Program-made: the position numbers and the translations under genes | DNA from: Sequoia sempervirens | Lineage: Eukaryota; Streptophyta; Pinopsida; Cupressales; Cupressaceae | Assembly: GCA_007258455.2 (NCBI GenBank) | Contig: VDFB02252616.1 | Span: 122,097,394-122,161,393 of the forward strand | Direction: 5' to 3' | Length of the DNA stretch: 64,000 nucleotides | In this document: positions 36,463 through 49,260 of the stretch, piece by piece | Layout: every line of letters starts with the position of its first letter | Position numbering within the stretch: position 1 is the stretch's first letter | The notes under the pieces: generated by a model | What the model was told of the DNA's origin: nothing | The model's database searches: none | What the model saw: only the letters and a program-made list of their open reading frames with translations

Positions 36463-37010
36463 TCACCCATTTTCAGAACTTTTCCATATAGGAATAACTT
36501 ACAAGTAGGATGAAAAGTGTGATAAAGATTTCCAATAGATCAAGGACTATCCATTGAAACCTATAGTTCTCATGCCACCAATACCAAACAAACCATTGAT
36601 CTTGTATATCTCAACAACATCAACCAACATCAACAACATTAGGTGCTCTTTTGGCACAACATGGTGAAAACATAAAGGAAAGAGCAATTTATTACATTAG
36701 GAGGACCTTAGTGGGATATGAAATGAACTATTCATGCATTGATAAATCCTACTTAGAATTTTTTTTTCTTCACAAAATTTCAGACAATACATGTTGTCAC
36801 AACAAATTAAGCTTATTGCAAAGATAGATCCATTGAAATACCTGTCATCCAAAAAAAATTTCACTAGGTGAATGGCCAGATGGGTAATAACCTTGACTAA
36901 ATTTGACATAGAGTATGTAGAGCATAAGGAAATCAAAGGACAAGTGATCGCAGACCAACTAGAAGAGTCACCTATCTATGCAAAGAATCCATTGATATTT
37001 GAATTCTTAG
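36463..37010 (+). pseudogene. RT connection and Ty3-type RNase H of host element
   Basis: HPFSEL starts the connection region. Near 36640-36760, LGALLAQHGENIKERAIYYI and VGYEMNYSCIDKSYLE match the gypsy RNase H segment (LG-x-L-x-Q; AIYY-x-S-x; E-x-x-Y-x-x-x-x-K). Later TKFDIEYVEHKEIKGQVIAD matches the FDI-Y-x-x-x-x-x-IKGQ-x-(I/L)AD motif that follows it. Frame changes and TAG stops make it non-functional. Confidence 0.75.
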
Positions 37011-37039
37011 ATGAATCAATATTCCTTGTCAATACAACA

Positions 37040-37582
37040 AATTAGTGGAAGATGTACTTTAATGGATCATTTACCCAACATAGATTAGGAGTGGGTATTC
37101 TTTTCATCACCCCTCAAGGTGATTTCATACCAAAGTCATACAGGCTATCATTTCCATGATGTACTAACAACATTGTTGAGTATGAATCCCTAATCACAAG
37201 TCTACAGATAATAGTTCAATGGAAGATACAAGAGATGAAAGTCTATTGAGACTCACAATTGGTTATCAACCAAGTCAATGATGACTGCCAAATCAAAGAT
37301 GACAAGCTTACTCCTTACAAAAAGATGGTAGATAACTCAAGGAAATTTTAATAGACATAACCTTTGAGAAAATTCCTCAAATAAACAATAGAGCAGTAGA
37401 TGCTATGGAAAGAATCAAATCAATATTAGAAATGTCAAACAACGTCCTACAATGTGAATTCTTGGTAGAACAACTTCTCATATCAACTTTCAAAATCTTG
37501 AAATTGGAATTTGTATGTCATTTTTGGTCCTAGATCCCCATGGTACCATGAAATATTCACCTATCTAAGTAGGGGAACCCTC
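37040..37582 (+). pseudogene. Second, archaeal-like RNase H (aRH) of host element
   Basis: WKMYFNGSFTQHRLGVGILF (first catalytic Asp changed to Asn), CTNNIVEYESLITSLQ (catalytic Glu kept) and VY-stop-DSQLVINQVN (catalytic Asp kept) are the hallmarks of the additional RNase H of Tat-lineage gypsy elements. Its place after the Ty3-type RNase H and before integrase is the usual Tat order. The reading stops where the 22 kb element is inserted and continues after it at 59687. Confidence 0.8.
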
Positions 37583-37587
37583 ATATC
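37583..37587. other. Target-site duplication ATATC (left of 22 kb element)
   Basis: ATATC immediately before the TGTTG start of the left LTR. The identical five bases follow the CAACA end of the right LTR at 59682-59686. Confidence 0.92.
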
Positions 37588-38706
37588 TGTTGATGGTGTT
37601 TTCTGCACAACAACAACACAGACAAGACACAATATCCTATCTCTCTTGAAAGGTAAATCTCTATTAGCAAGCCTTAAGAGATAATCCCAAGGTCTCTAAT
37701 GTCAGGTCTTCACAATGCATAAACAACTCAGTGATAAAATGTGAAAATTTTGGTAATCACAATGGGACCTTACTACAAGCAAACTACTTAATCAAAATTT
37801 ATCAGATTTAACAATATATTGATACTTCAATCCTAGAATAAACCCAATAATCAAAGAAATAAAAAAAGGTAAGGGTTTCAAAGTGATTTCTAAACTTAAT
37901 ACTAAACCTAAGATTAACAATGAAAGTAACCAACACTCAAAATGGACCAATCCCTCAAAACTGATCTCTACTTGACCCAGATAAATCTGCAATCTCATAG
38001 AAAATAGTGCAATCTTTTGAGGTGTTAATATTTTAAAATCATGAGCATTCATTCAAAAACCCTATTGCAGTTGAAATGAACAAATCCTCACAATCGAACT
38101 TAAGCACACAAAATATTAAGTTCAGGCTAACTTTGCAAAGCAACTAACAATCAGTTGGTTGTGAAAAGTATGGACTGAAGGATTGCTGCAACATTCAAGT
38201 ATTGAATCACAAGCATTATCGAATCAAATCTAATCTTAATATTAATCTTCTCAAAGAAATTTTAAAGATTGAATAACAAGAACCATGCAAGACAAGAGAA
38301 AACAAGTATGGCACCAAATCATAATGTCATTTCTTGTATTCAAATTATCTACTATAAAAACAATTCTAGTTTTCAGTTACAACATTTGCTTGAGAATACC
38401 TACTTGCTAACTTGCTACTAGCTACTTCGCTCTATATTAATCTCTATACTCTAGTTACAAATTTTAACCTTCTAACCCTTTACAAATGAGGTGACATGCT
38501 CAATATATAAAATCCCTAGAAGACCCATCGACCCAGAAAAAGTTCCACAGCAGTAAAGGCACAACCACTCGGCCAAGAGAAACCCAAAATTGGTAAAATA
38601 AGAAATAAATGCATGTTCCATCAAAGTTAGCCCAGGATCCATAATGCAGCTTGGATGACTACACAGGAAGATAATAGGGAAGAAAAAATCGTGCCGCAAC
38701 CCATCA

Positions 38707-41700
38707 TTAGCTCTCTTCCCTATTATCCTTACTCTGATCTAACTCTTCATGTAGCTTCAAGAACATCCCATCTAAGTTGGCTACAGGTGGCACTAGAGGA
38801 ACCCTAAGTCACCTCTCAGTGGATGCAATCTCTTCCCTTGACCGTTTGACTGACTTATCCCAATCCACCTTATACAATAGGTATTTGTCAATAACTGCAA
38901 GGTAGGTGGCGGCATCATCCAACTAGTGCTCGGACACAAAATCATCATTACTTGGTGCATAAACATCATGCCACCATTTCCTCAATTGTTCCAGGCTCAA
39001 GTACTTGGGCACAATCTTCCTTCTTCCTATCATAATTTCAAAGAAAGCGATGCAGCCATTATAGACACCATTGAGGGTGTCGTCATTCTACCTTCTTTGC
39101 TTGTAAACCTTCCTCAACACCTTCTGCCTAATTTGTAGTGCCTCAAACCACTCCCAAGGTTTAGCAGCTCTAGAGGAAGGAAGAATCCTGTCACTTACCA
39201 ACCTATCCTGGGTGTACTCCAGGATAGTTCTGATTTTCTACATAAGAAGATTTGTATCCTCTTTATCCTATGCTAACACCTATTTCAACCATTCAGTTGC
39301 CATGATAGCATCCTTCCCAGTAGATAGAATTTCCTTAATAGCTTCATCACCTTTTACTTGCACCCCTTTCAACCAATTCACCATGGCAATAGTGGAGCCT
39401 TTCATCTTTTCTAGCTCGATTATGGTCTCTTGAGGTAGAGGATTTGTAGTAGAGGAAGAAGGATTAATGGACAGTAGTGGCCTGATTAATTCCTCCAAGA
39501 ATTTCCTGAGATTTTCATTTTATTTCTTCAGCTCCTACTTGGTCTTCATTTCCTCCCTCAATCTACTCACAATAACTGCACTAGAACCCTCATAATCTTC
39601 AATGTCATGCTTGATTCATGTAGGTCCTAGATTGAAGGTTTGAACATTGTAGTCCTTTCCAACCACATCATCCCTATTTTTATCTGGAGCAAGGGTGGCA
39701 ATATGAACAACCCGATCATGAGCTTCATCTCTTTCAATCCTTGATATCACCCTAGCCTTCTTCTAACTGTTATCTTTTCCAATTTTGGCTAGTAGTGCAT
39801 CCTAATTCGATGGACTATCCTCCAGTACTACCTGTTTTCTCTTTATTTCTTTGTCCAACCACTCTGGAATAGTAGGCTCCAATTGCACTCTACTCCACCC
39901 CATTTCCTCTTATTGATCTTCTGCTATTTCTTCATTCAAATTCTGTTCATCAGGAGTCTCCTCTATCTTACTTTCTTCCTCCTCAACATGTTCCTCCTCT
40001 TGTTCAAGTGATGGATCTCTCACTGCCTCTACCTCCCTTGCAGGAGATTCAACTACTTCAATTCTAATAGGAGAGTCTGCATGTGTGACCATAGGGGACT
40101 GCATTATCTTTTCAATTTTTGCCTTTGCACTATGTAGATCACCCTAATGGAATTCCTCAACTTCAATATCTGGATGATCCTCAACATCCTCCGACTCACT
40201 TGGTTTACCCTAAGCTTCGTGAGCGGGAGGCACATCATCATGCTACTCCTCATGAGAAACCTCTAGAGGTAGGTCAGTCCTAGGCACATTGTCCATGGGA
40301 GAAGGAGTCCTAGACCTCCTTGTATATACTTTGGACTTCTCCCTTGAACTTTCAACATTTAATACTAGTGGAGTAGCTTTTTCCTCCCCAACCTTGGAGC
40401 TAGCCTTCTTTGAAACTTTTATAATTGTTCTTCTTTTGGGCACAAGATCTCCAGCCTCAGGATTCTATTTTTTAGTCCCTTTTTGCTCAAACTTCTTAGT
40501 CCTTGTCCTCTTCTTAGCCTTTGGCTTCCTCTATTTTTCTGCTTCTTGGACCTCTGTTTCTTGTACACCTTTCATCTTGACTTTGAGAGGAGAGTCCAAT
40601 TTACCTTTACCTTAAGGATCCTGTTGCCCTGTGGACTCCTCAGAGGTGGAGTGGGAATCTAAGTCTCCTATCAGGTTGTATGTGCATTTTACTCCCTTGT
40701 TTTCCAATCCCATACCATGTGCTTGAGCCACATCTTGATAATTTTGATAATTGGATCCATCAATTGTTTCAGTTCTATTTGCTCCTCCTCTAACCAGTCT
40801 ATATCACCAATTGGTCTATCTTTTACTACTTCATAGGCATGGTCCTGAATTAAGTTCCCATTATCCTCCAACTGATCAGGCACTGCTCTTACGTTATACA
40901 ATTGGACTACATCCACTAGAAGCCGAGAGAATTTCTTCCTCCTAACCTCATATTCATCACCACAATTGGCCCTGTAGTCCTCTAAATTAACCTTATGGCC
41001 ATATTCCCTACTAGCCTTCTTTTGAGCCTCACCTGTGATATCAAATATGGACTTCTTAGAGTGGAAAGACAAACCAAGAGTACTCATTTCTTCTTTCAAA
41101 ACTTGGGTAGAACCAATGGAAGGACATACCTCTCTAGTACCAATCCTCAAGGGAAAATCACCACCAAAACTAGTCTTATGCTTGTCCTTCTTGACAATGG
41201 AATCAAAGTCACAGATCTACCTAGTGACTTCCAACAATATAATTTGATCAGTGGGATACCTTGGGAGTTTGTATGGGGATTTCTAGCAGCCATCAATTTG
41301 AATGTAGGAGAAAGTTGGGAACTAAATGAACCATGCTCCATATTTCTTGATGAGTTCCTTAGCCTAGTCTGAAATCCTGACATGCTCTGCTGCCTGAAGC
41401 ATTATGGTGATATGCATGGTAAATGCATCATTTTCCCTCCTATAGTCTGAGCTTCCTAAATATAACTGAGGGAAAACTTCATAGATGATATCCTATGTGA
41501 AAATCCCCTTTTTATCCAATCCTCTGTAGGGATGAAATCTTGCAGGTGCATAGTCTAAATACAAGGTCATTGTGAAGGTCTTTGTCTGCAACACATTGGA
41601 TAACTACTCGTGGAGTATTCCACTAATGACCCCTGCCCATTGGTAATTAATCTTTTCTTGCTCCATCCTCATAATGACATGGCACATCTAATTCTAAATT

Positions 41701-42289
41701 TACCCGCACTCTTCAATCCAATCACCCTACTGAGAAGGGTGATGGCATCATAATAATCCATCTTGAATTTTGCTTGGAATAGCTACTTGGGTAGTTTAGA
41801 ATAATGTGACTTGGGCTTCTCCAGCTAGGAATTGATAAGCTGTTGTGACTTCACTATTTTTTCATCGTAGAACTCCTGAGCTACCTCAATGGTGAATCCC
41901 ACCACATGAGATCTATCAGGCATGTCAAAGGTTTGAGTGATAGAGATAGGGTTAAGATTTTCTATAGCTCTCCCTTGTTGACCAATTATCCTCTATGTGT
42001 CCTCATCATAGTGCCTGGCACACTCAAGGACCAGCTCATAGCATTGCACTGTTGAAGGGAAATCGGCCACATGTGACAATCCTAATTCCACCATCCTTCT
42101 AGTCACCAAAGGAGGATCCTTAGCTGCCATCCTTTCTTTAAACTCTTCATAGTCCCAAAGGACAACATTTGTATTAGTGACTTTTGACTAGACAAAAGTG
42201 ATCTTAATCTTAGGGACCTTGCTCTTAATGTCCAGCTTAATACTCTTTTCATTAGACAATGAGGAAACAGCTATGGCCTTGCTAGATTC
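38707..42289 (-). pseudogene. LTR-embedded ORF, left copy (unknown protein, about 1,194 codons)
   Basis: On the minus strand the frame runs from about 42289 (ESSK-like start; no clear ATG) to a TAA at 38707-38709. I recognise no family. Visible parts in order: QCYE and MPDRSHVVGF near the N terminus; SKFPKLLF; EVFPQLYLGSSDYRREND; RYPTN-LLEVTR; REYGHKVNLEDY; acidic GDIDWLEEEQIELKQ; a Lys/Arg-rich stretch; an acidic EEEHVEEEESK block; a coiled-coil-like LEKMK-VNWLKGVQVKGDEAIKE; WWHDVYAPSNDDFVSEH near the C terminus. This copy has one-base deletions near 40708 and 41697, both absent from the right copy. In-frame TAGs are present. Confidence 0.8.
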
Positions 42290-44736
42290 AGAATGCACTC
42301 AACATGAAAATCACAGTAAAAACAATAGGAAAGAGTCATGTTAATTAGTCAAAACACCATTAGAATGCATCTCATATAGTCAAGGTGTTATTAAATCTCA
42401 TATAAAATTACCATAACAAATTTTGGGTTTTAAGACCACCTACAGAATATGAGCCAGAGAGGAATTTCAGGAAATTCTTGACTGATTGGATTCCAATGGA
42501 ATGACGAGAAAACACCTACTTAACCATTAAACTTGATCATTTTTGATCAGTGAACCACATGGGAGATCATAAGATAGCATGAATAAATCATAAAATGCAT
42601 TGAAAATCACTAACACATCATGCCATTCCTCATTCCTTTATGTTGCATCAACTTTTGAGAAAATCCACCAAAGATGGATTGCCATGAAGAACGAGTGAAA
42701 GAGGATTTTTGGGAAATTTGGGAGATAGTGGATTTTGGAGAAATCTAGACCTAATGGACATCCGCGGTTAAGGAAAATTTCCAGACCAATGGATATTCCT
42801 TGAACAAAGGTTTCGGCAAGAGTCAAGCATTTCACCGAGAAGTCTTGGCGACTTCCAGGAGTCACGTCGAAGGATGTCATCAGAACAGGTTTCGCCAAGA
42901 CCAGGTGGTTTTGATGTAATGTCTCGATGAAAAGGGACATAGCAAACATATCGATATGATATAAGGGGGGTCGGGGTAAGGTCCTGGAAAATTCATTTTG
43001 TCTCACCAACTTCGATGTCCTAGCAAACATTTTGGCCAGACTCAAGTTTTTTGAAATGAGGTCCCAGTGATGCTGCGGTGTCTTGCCAACTAGCGATGTA
43101 ACAAACATCTTGATGTGACCAATGGGGAGTCAGGGTAAGGTCTAGGTGAATGTTCTTAGTCTCACCGACTAGCTATAGAACACGAGAGACCTTTAGTGTG
43201 AGAAAGATATTGTCATAGCGAACTAAAATGAACCTAGGGGGGCTTTTAGTATAACATCTTGAGTTTGGCCAAAGGTCCCAATGACTACGTAAGGTTTCAC
43301 TGACATATAATCTCATTTGTGCAATGTCTGGCTGACAACATGTGGTCTTAGCGAAAGATGATTTGAGCTCTCCAAGAAAGGAAAGGGTCGCCATAAGGTC
43401 TTGGTGACCACAGGTACTCTCACCAAAAGTGAAGGCCTCAACAAGAGCTGTGAGCTCACTGAAAGGTCTCAGTGAAGCATGAATGTCTTAGTGAAGAAAA
43501 TGGGTATCAGTATAATCAATAAAGACTACTATGACCTCTTGGCGACTAGGGCTTGTCTTTCCAAAGGAGATTTCATCGGTGTGAGGAACAATATTGTCAT
43601 AGCAATAAAACATGAACTTAAGAAGGCCTCTCAGCGAAACACAAGGTGATTGGTATGACATACCCCCGACCTTGAAGGGTCATAGCGATGGAAATTTGAA
43701 AGGGACGGAGAGTGACGGTTTTGTCCAGACACTAAACCAATGTATAATTTCAAAAGGGTTTAACTCAGGACTAGCCAGGGATGGACCTTTCATAGATTTT
43801 CCTTGTGTCTCAGGCCCGTTTTAAGACAAAATAACCCGAGATGGCCCTGCCCTAGCTTTCAAACCTCACCATCTGCCATTAGCGCATATGCCAGCTCTGA
43901 ATTTAGTTGTTTCAATTGCTAAGTCATTACTAGGGTTTACCAAATACTCTCAGGAAAGATTCATCAAAATGCAGGTAGACAAGTGAGTTCAAGACTTACC
44001 CAAGAGATGAAAAATGACACAAAATTGAACAACCCTAGTATGAAATAATCAAACTCATAACCTCGAAGTGCCATACACAATTCTTAATGAAAGGTAGGGA
44101 AATCAAACACATATCATTATGAAGCAGAAATTGACCTCAAAAGTAGCAAATGCGATGCCCAACAGCGTCCACAAAGAACATAGGCAAGAATGCACAAGAA
44201 ATAGCCACCAAATCAATCAATTCAAACCCAAACGCCCCAAAATGAAGTCAATCAATTGTAGAAAAGCACTCCTTAGCTCAAACGATGGAAAATAGTAAGC
44301 ATAATGACACAAGAGACCTCAGAAATCAAGTAAAAAATTTCCTTCAAAGTGCGTATGAAGCCATTAAAGCAATCAACTGGATAGTCAAAAAATTTGGGAA
44401 GCTGACGATAGAGTGGAATCTGGGAAAATCTAGACCATACGAAAATCTGCAGATACCAAAAATCCCCAAACAACAAGGGTCTAGGCGGGGTCCAAGCGAG
44501 ATCCAAGAAAATTTGACCAGGGCAGAAAATCCCAAATCTGAGCAAAAGCCTGAAATTCATCCAGAACTTAAGATTTTCAATGAGTAACCTGGGGAAACAC
44601 TTAGGCATTCAAAATAAACATTTAAGCACATACCTAAGTAAGAAAAAATCTCAAAAAGAAAGGGCCAAGAAACCAAAACCAAAGTGAAAGAGGGTCCCTA
44701 ATTTTAGCGGGGCATGTGTGCAAAATCTGCACAACA
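42290..44736. promoter_or_regulatory. Upstream (U3-like) part of the 3' LTR
   Basis: About 2.4 kb before the embedded ORF in element orientation. Minus-strand short frames here (42638-43108, 44273-44608) are not shared intact with the other LTR and look accidental. Between about 42750 and 43720 the text is richer in G and C and repeats words such as GGTCTTGGCGA, TCTCACCGACTAG and AAGGTCTC at irregular spacing. By position it should hold the promoter; no certain TATA box or start site is assigned. Confidence 0.45.
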
Positions 44737-45674
44737 AATGGCAACTTCTGCTAGGAAAATGCTCTAGAGCATTTGATGACGAATAGGAATCAAGAACCCA
44801 AAATCTCTGGTTTCAATCTCACCATCAAACAAACAAGTTAGAATGCAAATATTTAAAGAATCAGAACCAAAGGATAGATCAAACCCTCCATAGACTAAAA
44901 ATCCAAGTGTGTGCACATGAGTTTGTTTCCCTCCTTAAGTTACTATAGAAACCAAGTTCAGTCAAGTCAGGCTACATAAGGATTCTAACTTCAAAAACAA
45001 CCTTCATAGGGCCTCGCTACTAGTTAGGAGTCCATAGCCCTGATGAGTTTATTGCTATGACTCTCCAGAACATAGCTCTATTGCTAGCCAGGCATCCATA
45101 GACCCAGTAGAGATATTCAGGTATCCCTGAAGAGTTGATTTTATTCCTTGATATTCAATATTTTATTTTTTCTTTTCTTTTGATATTTAATGTATGTCTC
45201 TTTCATTTCAACTTGTGAACAATGAAGCTCACACTCAGGGCGGAGAACCACAGTGGCATTGAAGCAAAAATAGGATTTTTCACTTGACAAGACTTCACAA
45301 GGATCCCTATAGTGACCTCAGGATTCTTAAGATATATGAGAAATATAAGATTTTAGAGTACTTTAGATTCAAATCAAAACTAGTGACCTATCCTCTATAA
45401 ATCTAACATTAAGACCATTAGCAATAGCTAAGATTTCAACCATCCTTTCAAGATGCAAGACTAAAGTTCACCCAAAGAAATACTTAGAACAATTCCAGAG
45501 AAGATAGATTTTCCATGCCGGTGCAACACATCCCGACGAAAATAGAGAAACCCCCAAAACAAGAGCAAAAGAAAAAGAAGCAAAGCAAAAGTAAACCAAA
45601 GCAAACAAAACCAAAATGCAAAGCAAAAAAGGAAACCTAATCTAACTATATACAAGACAAGAGTTGAAAACAAC
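44737..45674 (-). other. 3' untranslated interior of the 22 kb element
   Basis: Lies between the integrase stop (45675) and the 3' LTR. The expected polypurine tract next to 44736 is weak: the minus strand there reads CTAGCAGAAGTTGCCATT. No coding motif is seen. Confidence 0.55.
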
Positions 45675-46940
45675 TCAAGATTGGAAATAATGCTTAAAAT
45701 ACTGCCCATTGACAGGCAGTGGGATATCTTTTCCAATGAGGGTTTTCAAACAAAAAGCATTATCTCCCAGGATTTCTGAGATTTGGTAAGGTCCAAGCCA
45801 AAGTTTATCAAATTTTCCATGCTCTCCTTTATGGTCATAGGCTTTATCCCAGTAAACAACCAAGTCAGAAATCCTAAAAGCTTTTACCTTGGCTTTCTTA
45901 TCAAACCATCTCTTGACTACCCCCTGGTGTTTAGAAAAGTTTTCTAGGGCTTCGTCTCTCTTTTCTTCAAGGTGTAATAATTCAACAAGTCTAGCCTCAC
46001 GTTTATCTCCCTCCTCATAATATTCATTAATGAACTAAAGGGTAGGAATTTTCAATTGTATAGGAAACATAGGATCTAGACCATAAACCAGATGGTAAGG
46101 TGATATCCCTATGGAAGTTTTATGTCTGGTACGATCTACCCAAAGAGAAAATCTAAGCTGGGTATGCCAATCCTTCGGGTTTTTTTGTAACAATTTGTGA
46201 ATAATAGTCAGGAGATTTTTGTTGGATGACTCAGCTAACCCATTACCCTGGGGGTAATAGTTGGATGCAAATTTAATTATAATTCCATGGTCAAAATCCC
46301 AGTTAGAAAAATTTAACGATGAAAATTTAGGATCATTATCACACACCAAAGACATAGGGTATCCAAAATGATTAAGAATACCTGATTCAAGGAAGTTAAT
46401 TACTACCTCAGAAGTACACTGCTTGCATGCAAGAGCTTCAGTCCATCGTGTAAAATAATTAGTGATAGTAAGAATATACATGTGTCCAGTAGAGGAGGGT
46501 GGATTGATGGGGCCAATGAAGTCCATTCCCCATTGTGCAAAGGGTTTTACCTCGAATACTAGTTCGAGTGGGAGTGCGGCATAATTCTCTCTGGTTGCGG
46601 AAGTCTAACACACATGACAAGTTCTGACATGGTCGTGTATATCTTTAAACAATGTAGACCAATAGTACCTAGCTCTGAGAATCTAGTTTGCTATAGAAGG
46701 CACTGATCCATGGCCTGTACCATATCTATCATGAAACTCCAACATCACTCTTGTAGATTCTACTTTACCCAGGCATCTTAAATAAACACCCTCATGATTT
46801 TTCTTGTATAGGACTACTACTTTCAACATGAAAGTATCACTCTTTAGGCACAATTCCCTTCTTTGTATTGAATTGAGATGATCAGGGCATCTCTGAGTTA
46901 GGAGGTACTGAACAATATCATCATACCACTCTCTAAGAGA
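45675..46940 (-). pseudogene. Integrase of the 22 kb element
   Basis: Minus-strand order: zinc-binding HHCC region (FHDRYGTGHGSV with the two His, then CHVC near 46605), then the DDE core. MDFIGPINPP supplies the first Asp (about 46523), VCDNDPKFSS the second, and GNGLAESSNKNLL the Glu, with spacing near the canonical 35. The C-terminal part reads KRWFDKKAKVKAFRISDLVV and WLGPYQISEILGDNAFCL, a GPY/F module, ending at a stop at 45675. A TAG near 46033 and a TAG after CHVC break it. All three catalytic residues survive. Confidence 0.9.
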
Positions 46941-47480
46941 GACATCCTCAATATTATAACTTTGAGTTGTAAGGTCAGAGCTTGTCTCTGTCATCATTTG
47001 TGTAAGCCCTTTCCCTCTTACCAACTTCATGGGTTGAATTTCCATATCATACTCTTGTAACATGGTTAACCAATTGTCTCTACATTCCCCAATCTCATTC
47101 TGCATCAACAACAGCTTAACTGTAGGATTAGAAACTATTGCAAATATTTTGTTTCTGAGGATATAATGCCTGAATTTCTTCACAGCCCTGACTAAGGCAT
47201 AAGCCTACTTTTCCACACTTGGGTATTTTAGTTCTACATCCTTTAATGGTGCACTAATGAAAGCTATGGGATGCTCACTTCCTTGATCTGACTTTTGGGT
47301 TAACATAGCAGCACATGAATGATTAGAGGCAAACAAGTATATATAGAATGGCTTAGCATAGTCCAGACTTACCAAGATAGGAGCTTCAACAATAGCGCTC
47401 TTTATCTTTGCAAATTATTCTTTTGCTTCTGGATTCCATTCAACTTTGGCCTCTTGCTTCAGCATTGCATTTAGTGGCTT
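46941..47480 (-). pseudogene. Ty3-type RNase H of the 22 kb element
   Basis: After the RT, the frame gives VEWNPEAKE, APILVSLDYAKPFYIYLFAS, KYPSVEK and YALVRAVKKFRHYILRNK, then WLTMLQEYDMEIQPMKLVRG. These are the tether/RNase H blocks of gypsy polymerases. The first catalytic Asp (FYIYLFAS, expected D-A-S) has changed. TAG stops sit after EAKE and VEK. Confidence 0.85.
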
Positions 47481-48470
47481 CACTATTTCTGCAAACCTAG
47501 TGATGAATTTCCTCACAAAGTTGATCTTGCCAAAGAATGATTTCATCTCTTTTTTACTAGCAGGTGGTGGAATCTTGAGAATGACTTCTATGCATTTGGG
47601 ATCAATGGAAATTCCTTTTTCAGAGATAATATTCCCTAATAACTTACCTTCTGTCACTCCAAAGATGCATTTCTTTGGGTTGAGGGATATCCCAAACTCC
47701 CTACATTTCTGAAAAAACTTTGCATAAATCTGAAATATGATCATCTCTCTTTTTGGAAAAGATAGATAGATCATCCATATAAATTATTATGCACTTACCA
47801 ATGATGTCTTTAAAGGCTATGTCTATTGCTCTCTATAATGTAGCTCCAGCATTAATCAGGCCAAAAGACATCCTTCTATAGGTGAAAGTGACCCACTTGG
47901 TGGTGAAGGAAGTCTTGTGTCTATCCTCATACTACACCATAACTTGGTTATACCTTGAGTAACCATCCAAGAAGGACATCATCTGGGATCCGTTGACAAT
48001 CTAAAGCACTTCATCCAGTGAGGGTACTAGATAATTATCTTTTTCCGAGGCTCTGTTCAGATTTCTGAAATCCACACATAGTCTGATTTCACCATTTTTC
48101 TTTCATACTGGAACCAAGTTTCCCACCCAAGTAGAGTGTCTAATTGGGAATATTATCCTTGCAGACAACAATTTTTGCACTTCCTTCTATATTATGGGTT
48201 CCAGCAAAGCATTGATGGGCATTTTCCTTTGTCTTAAAGGTTTAACTCCTGGATTGAGAGGAATAGTATGGGTTATGATTAATGTATCATAAGTCTTTAA
48301 GTCTTCATAACTCCAAGTTATCACATCTAGATATCTATGCAATGCATCAATAATTCGTTTCATTTCTTCTGGAGTGCATACTTTTCTGATGAGAACATTT
48401 TTGACATCCTCCTAAATTCCCATTTTATGCTTATCACACTATCCGCTCATGGATTCCTTTTTGGCATCCT
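47481..48470 (-). pseudogene. Reverse transcriptase of the 22 kb element
   Basis: Minus-strand motifs in order: WSYEDLKTYD, TIPLNPGVKPLRQRKM, IFPIRHSTWVGNLVPV, GEIRLCVDFRNLNRASEKDN, SFLDGYSRYNQVMV, RHKTSFTTKWVTFTYRRMSF-GLINAGAT, CIIIYMDDLSIFSK and ISLNPKKCIFGVTEGKLLG. The catalytic YMDD box (near 47785) is intact, unlike the host element's. In-frame TAGs occur at several points. Motifs are clearly those of Ty3/gypsy RT. Confidence 0.92.
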
Positions 48471-49260
48471 ATTCCTGATCTCTGATCTTATTTAGATCAA
48501 AAATCCTCTCTAGTTGCACCATTCCCACGGTAATTGTGTTGGATTTCAAGTTAATTACCCCTTCCAAGTCTATCTCTACCTCTTCAGGTTCCATTTCATC
48601 AATGATTTGAGAAGCAAAGACATAAGTACTAGTAATGAAATCTAAAATATGCTTATCATCTTCAAACACCTAGAAGCTGGTAACATTATAAGGGACTGAA
48701 GACACTGGGGTCAATTCCACTATAAATTTCTTTAGTCCTAAAAGAGATAGAGGTTGCAAGGTACTGGCTGCCTGGGCCAAGGAATCAGCTGTCTGGTTCT
48801 TATTTTGTGGAATCATCTGAATGTTGAAGGCACCAAATCCTTCAATTAAATCCCATACTCAGTGCCTATAGTTAGTCATTCTCTTGTCATGACAAGAGTA
48901 TTGTCTCCTGACTTGCTTGAATATTGACTTAGAATCTCTAAAAACTTGCAAGACCTTAACCTTTTTCTTCAATGCCATCAACAATCCATGCACCAAGGCT
49001 TCATATTTGGCTACATTATTTGTACAGTGAAATTGGAGTCTATGAGCAGCAAACAATGTCTTACCTCTTGGACTAATTAGCTCAAATCCAGCTCCAGCTC
49101 CAGCTCCTTGCTTTGATTTGGACCCATTGAATCTCAGAGTCCAGCATCCAGCAACTACAGAGTCTCTTACTCTATTACTTACACTGTTATTGTTGGATGG
49201 CCTTTCAGAAGGCATCATTCTTTTTCCTTTAGGATCTCTTGGCACATTCATGTTATCAAT
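48471..49260 (-). pseudogene. RNase H-like (aRH) domain placed before the RT
   Basis: 49251-48859 reads CWTLRFNGSKSKQGAGAG (catalytic Asp now Asn), then LQFHCTNNVAKYEALVHGLL (Glu), then VLQVFRDSKSIFKQV (Asp). After a TAG at 48858 it continues FNIQMIPQNKNQTADSLAQA, the final Asp-containing N-x-x-AD-x-LA block. These are all four RNase H blocks, of the TNN-[AV]-x-YEAL type seen in the additional RNase H of Tat elements. Here the domain lies between protease and RT, not after the Ty3-type RNase H. It is followed by acidic text to 48471 and then RT. Confidence 0.85.

Larger units (their letters stand above)
37588..44736 (-). mobile_element. 3' LTR of the 22 kb element (7,149 bp)
   Basis: Left-hand copy of the long repeat; 3' in element orientation. 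Starts TGTTGATGG and ends GCACAACA on the plus strand. It aligns along its full length with 52636-59681. Near 43370-43470 it has about 85-100 bases absent from the other copy, which explains most of the length difference. It contains the embedded 1,194-codon frame and an upstream 2.4 kb non-coding part. Confidence 0.93.

Noticed and set aside
40289..40615. Plus-strand Ser/Leu/Phe-rich frames in the LTRs (40289-40615, 55324-55872) as genes
   Set aside because: They are antisense shadows of the conserved minus-strand LTR ORF, opposite its Lys/Glu/Arg-rich segments.
42638..43108. 156-codon minus-strand frame in the LTR upstream part
   Set aside because: The matching stretch in the other LTR is broken and differs without a codon pattern; composition shows no known domain.
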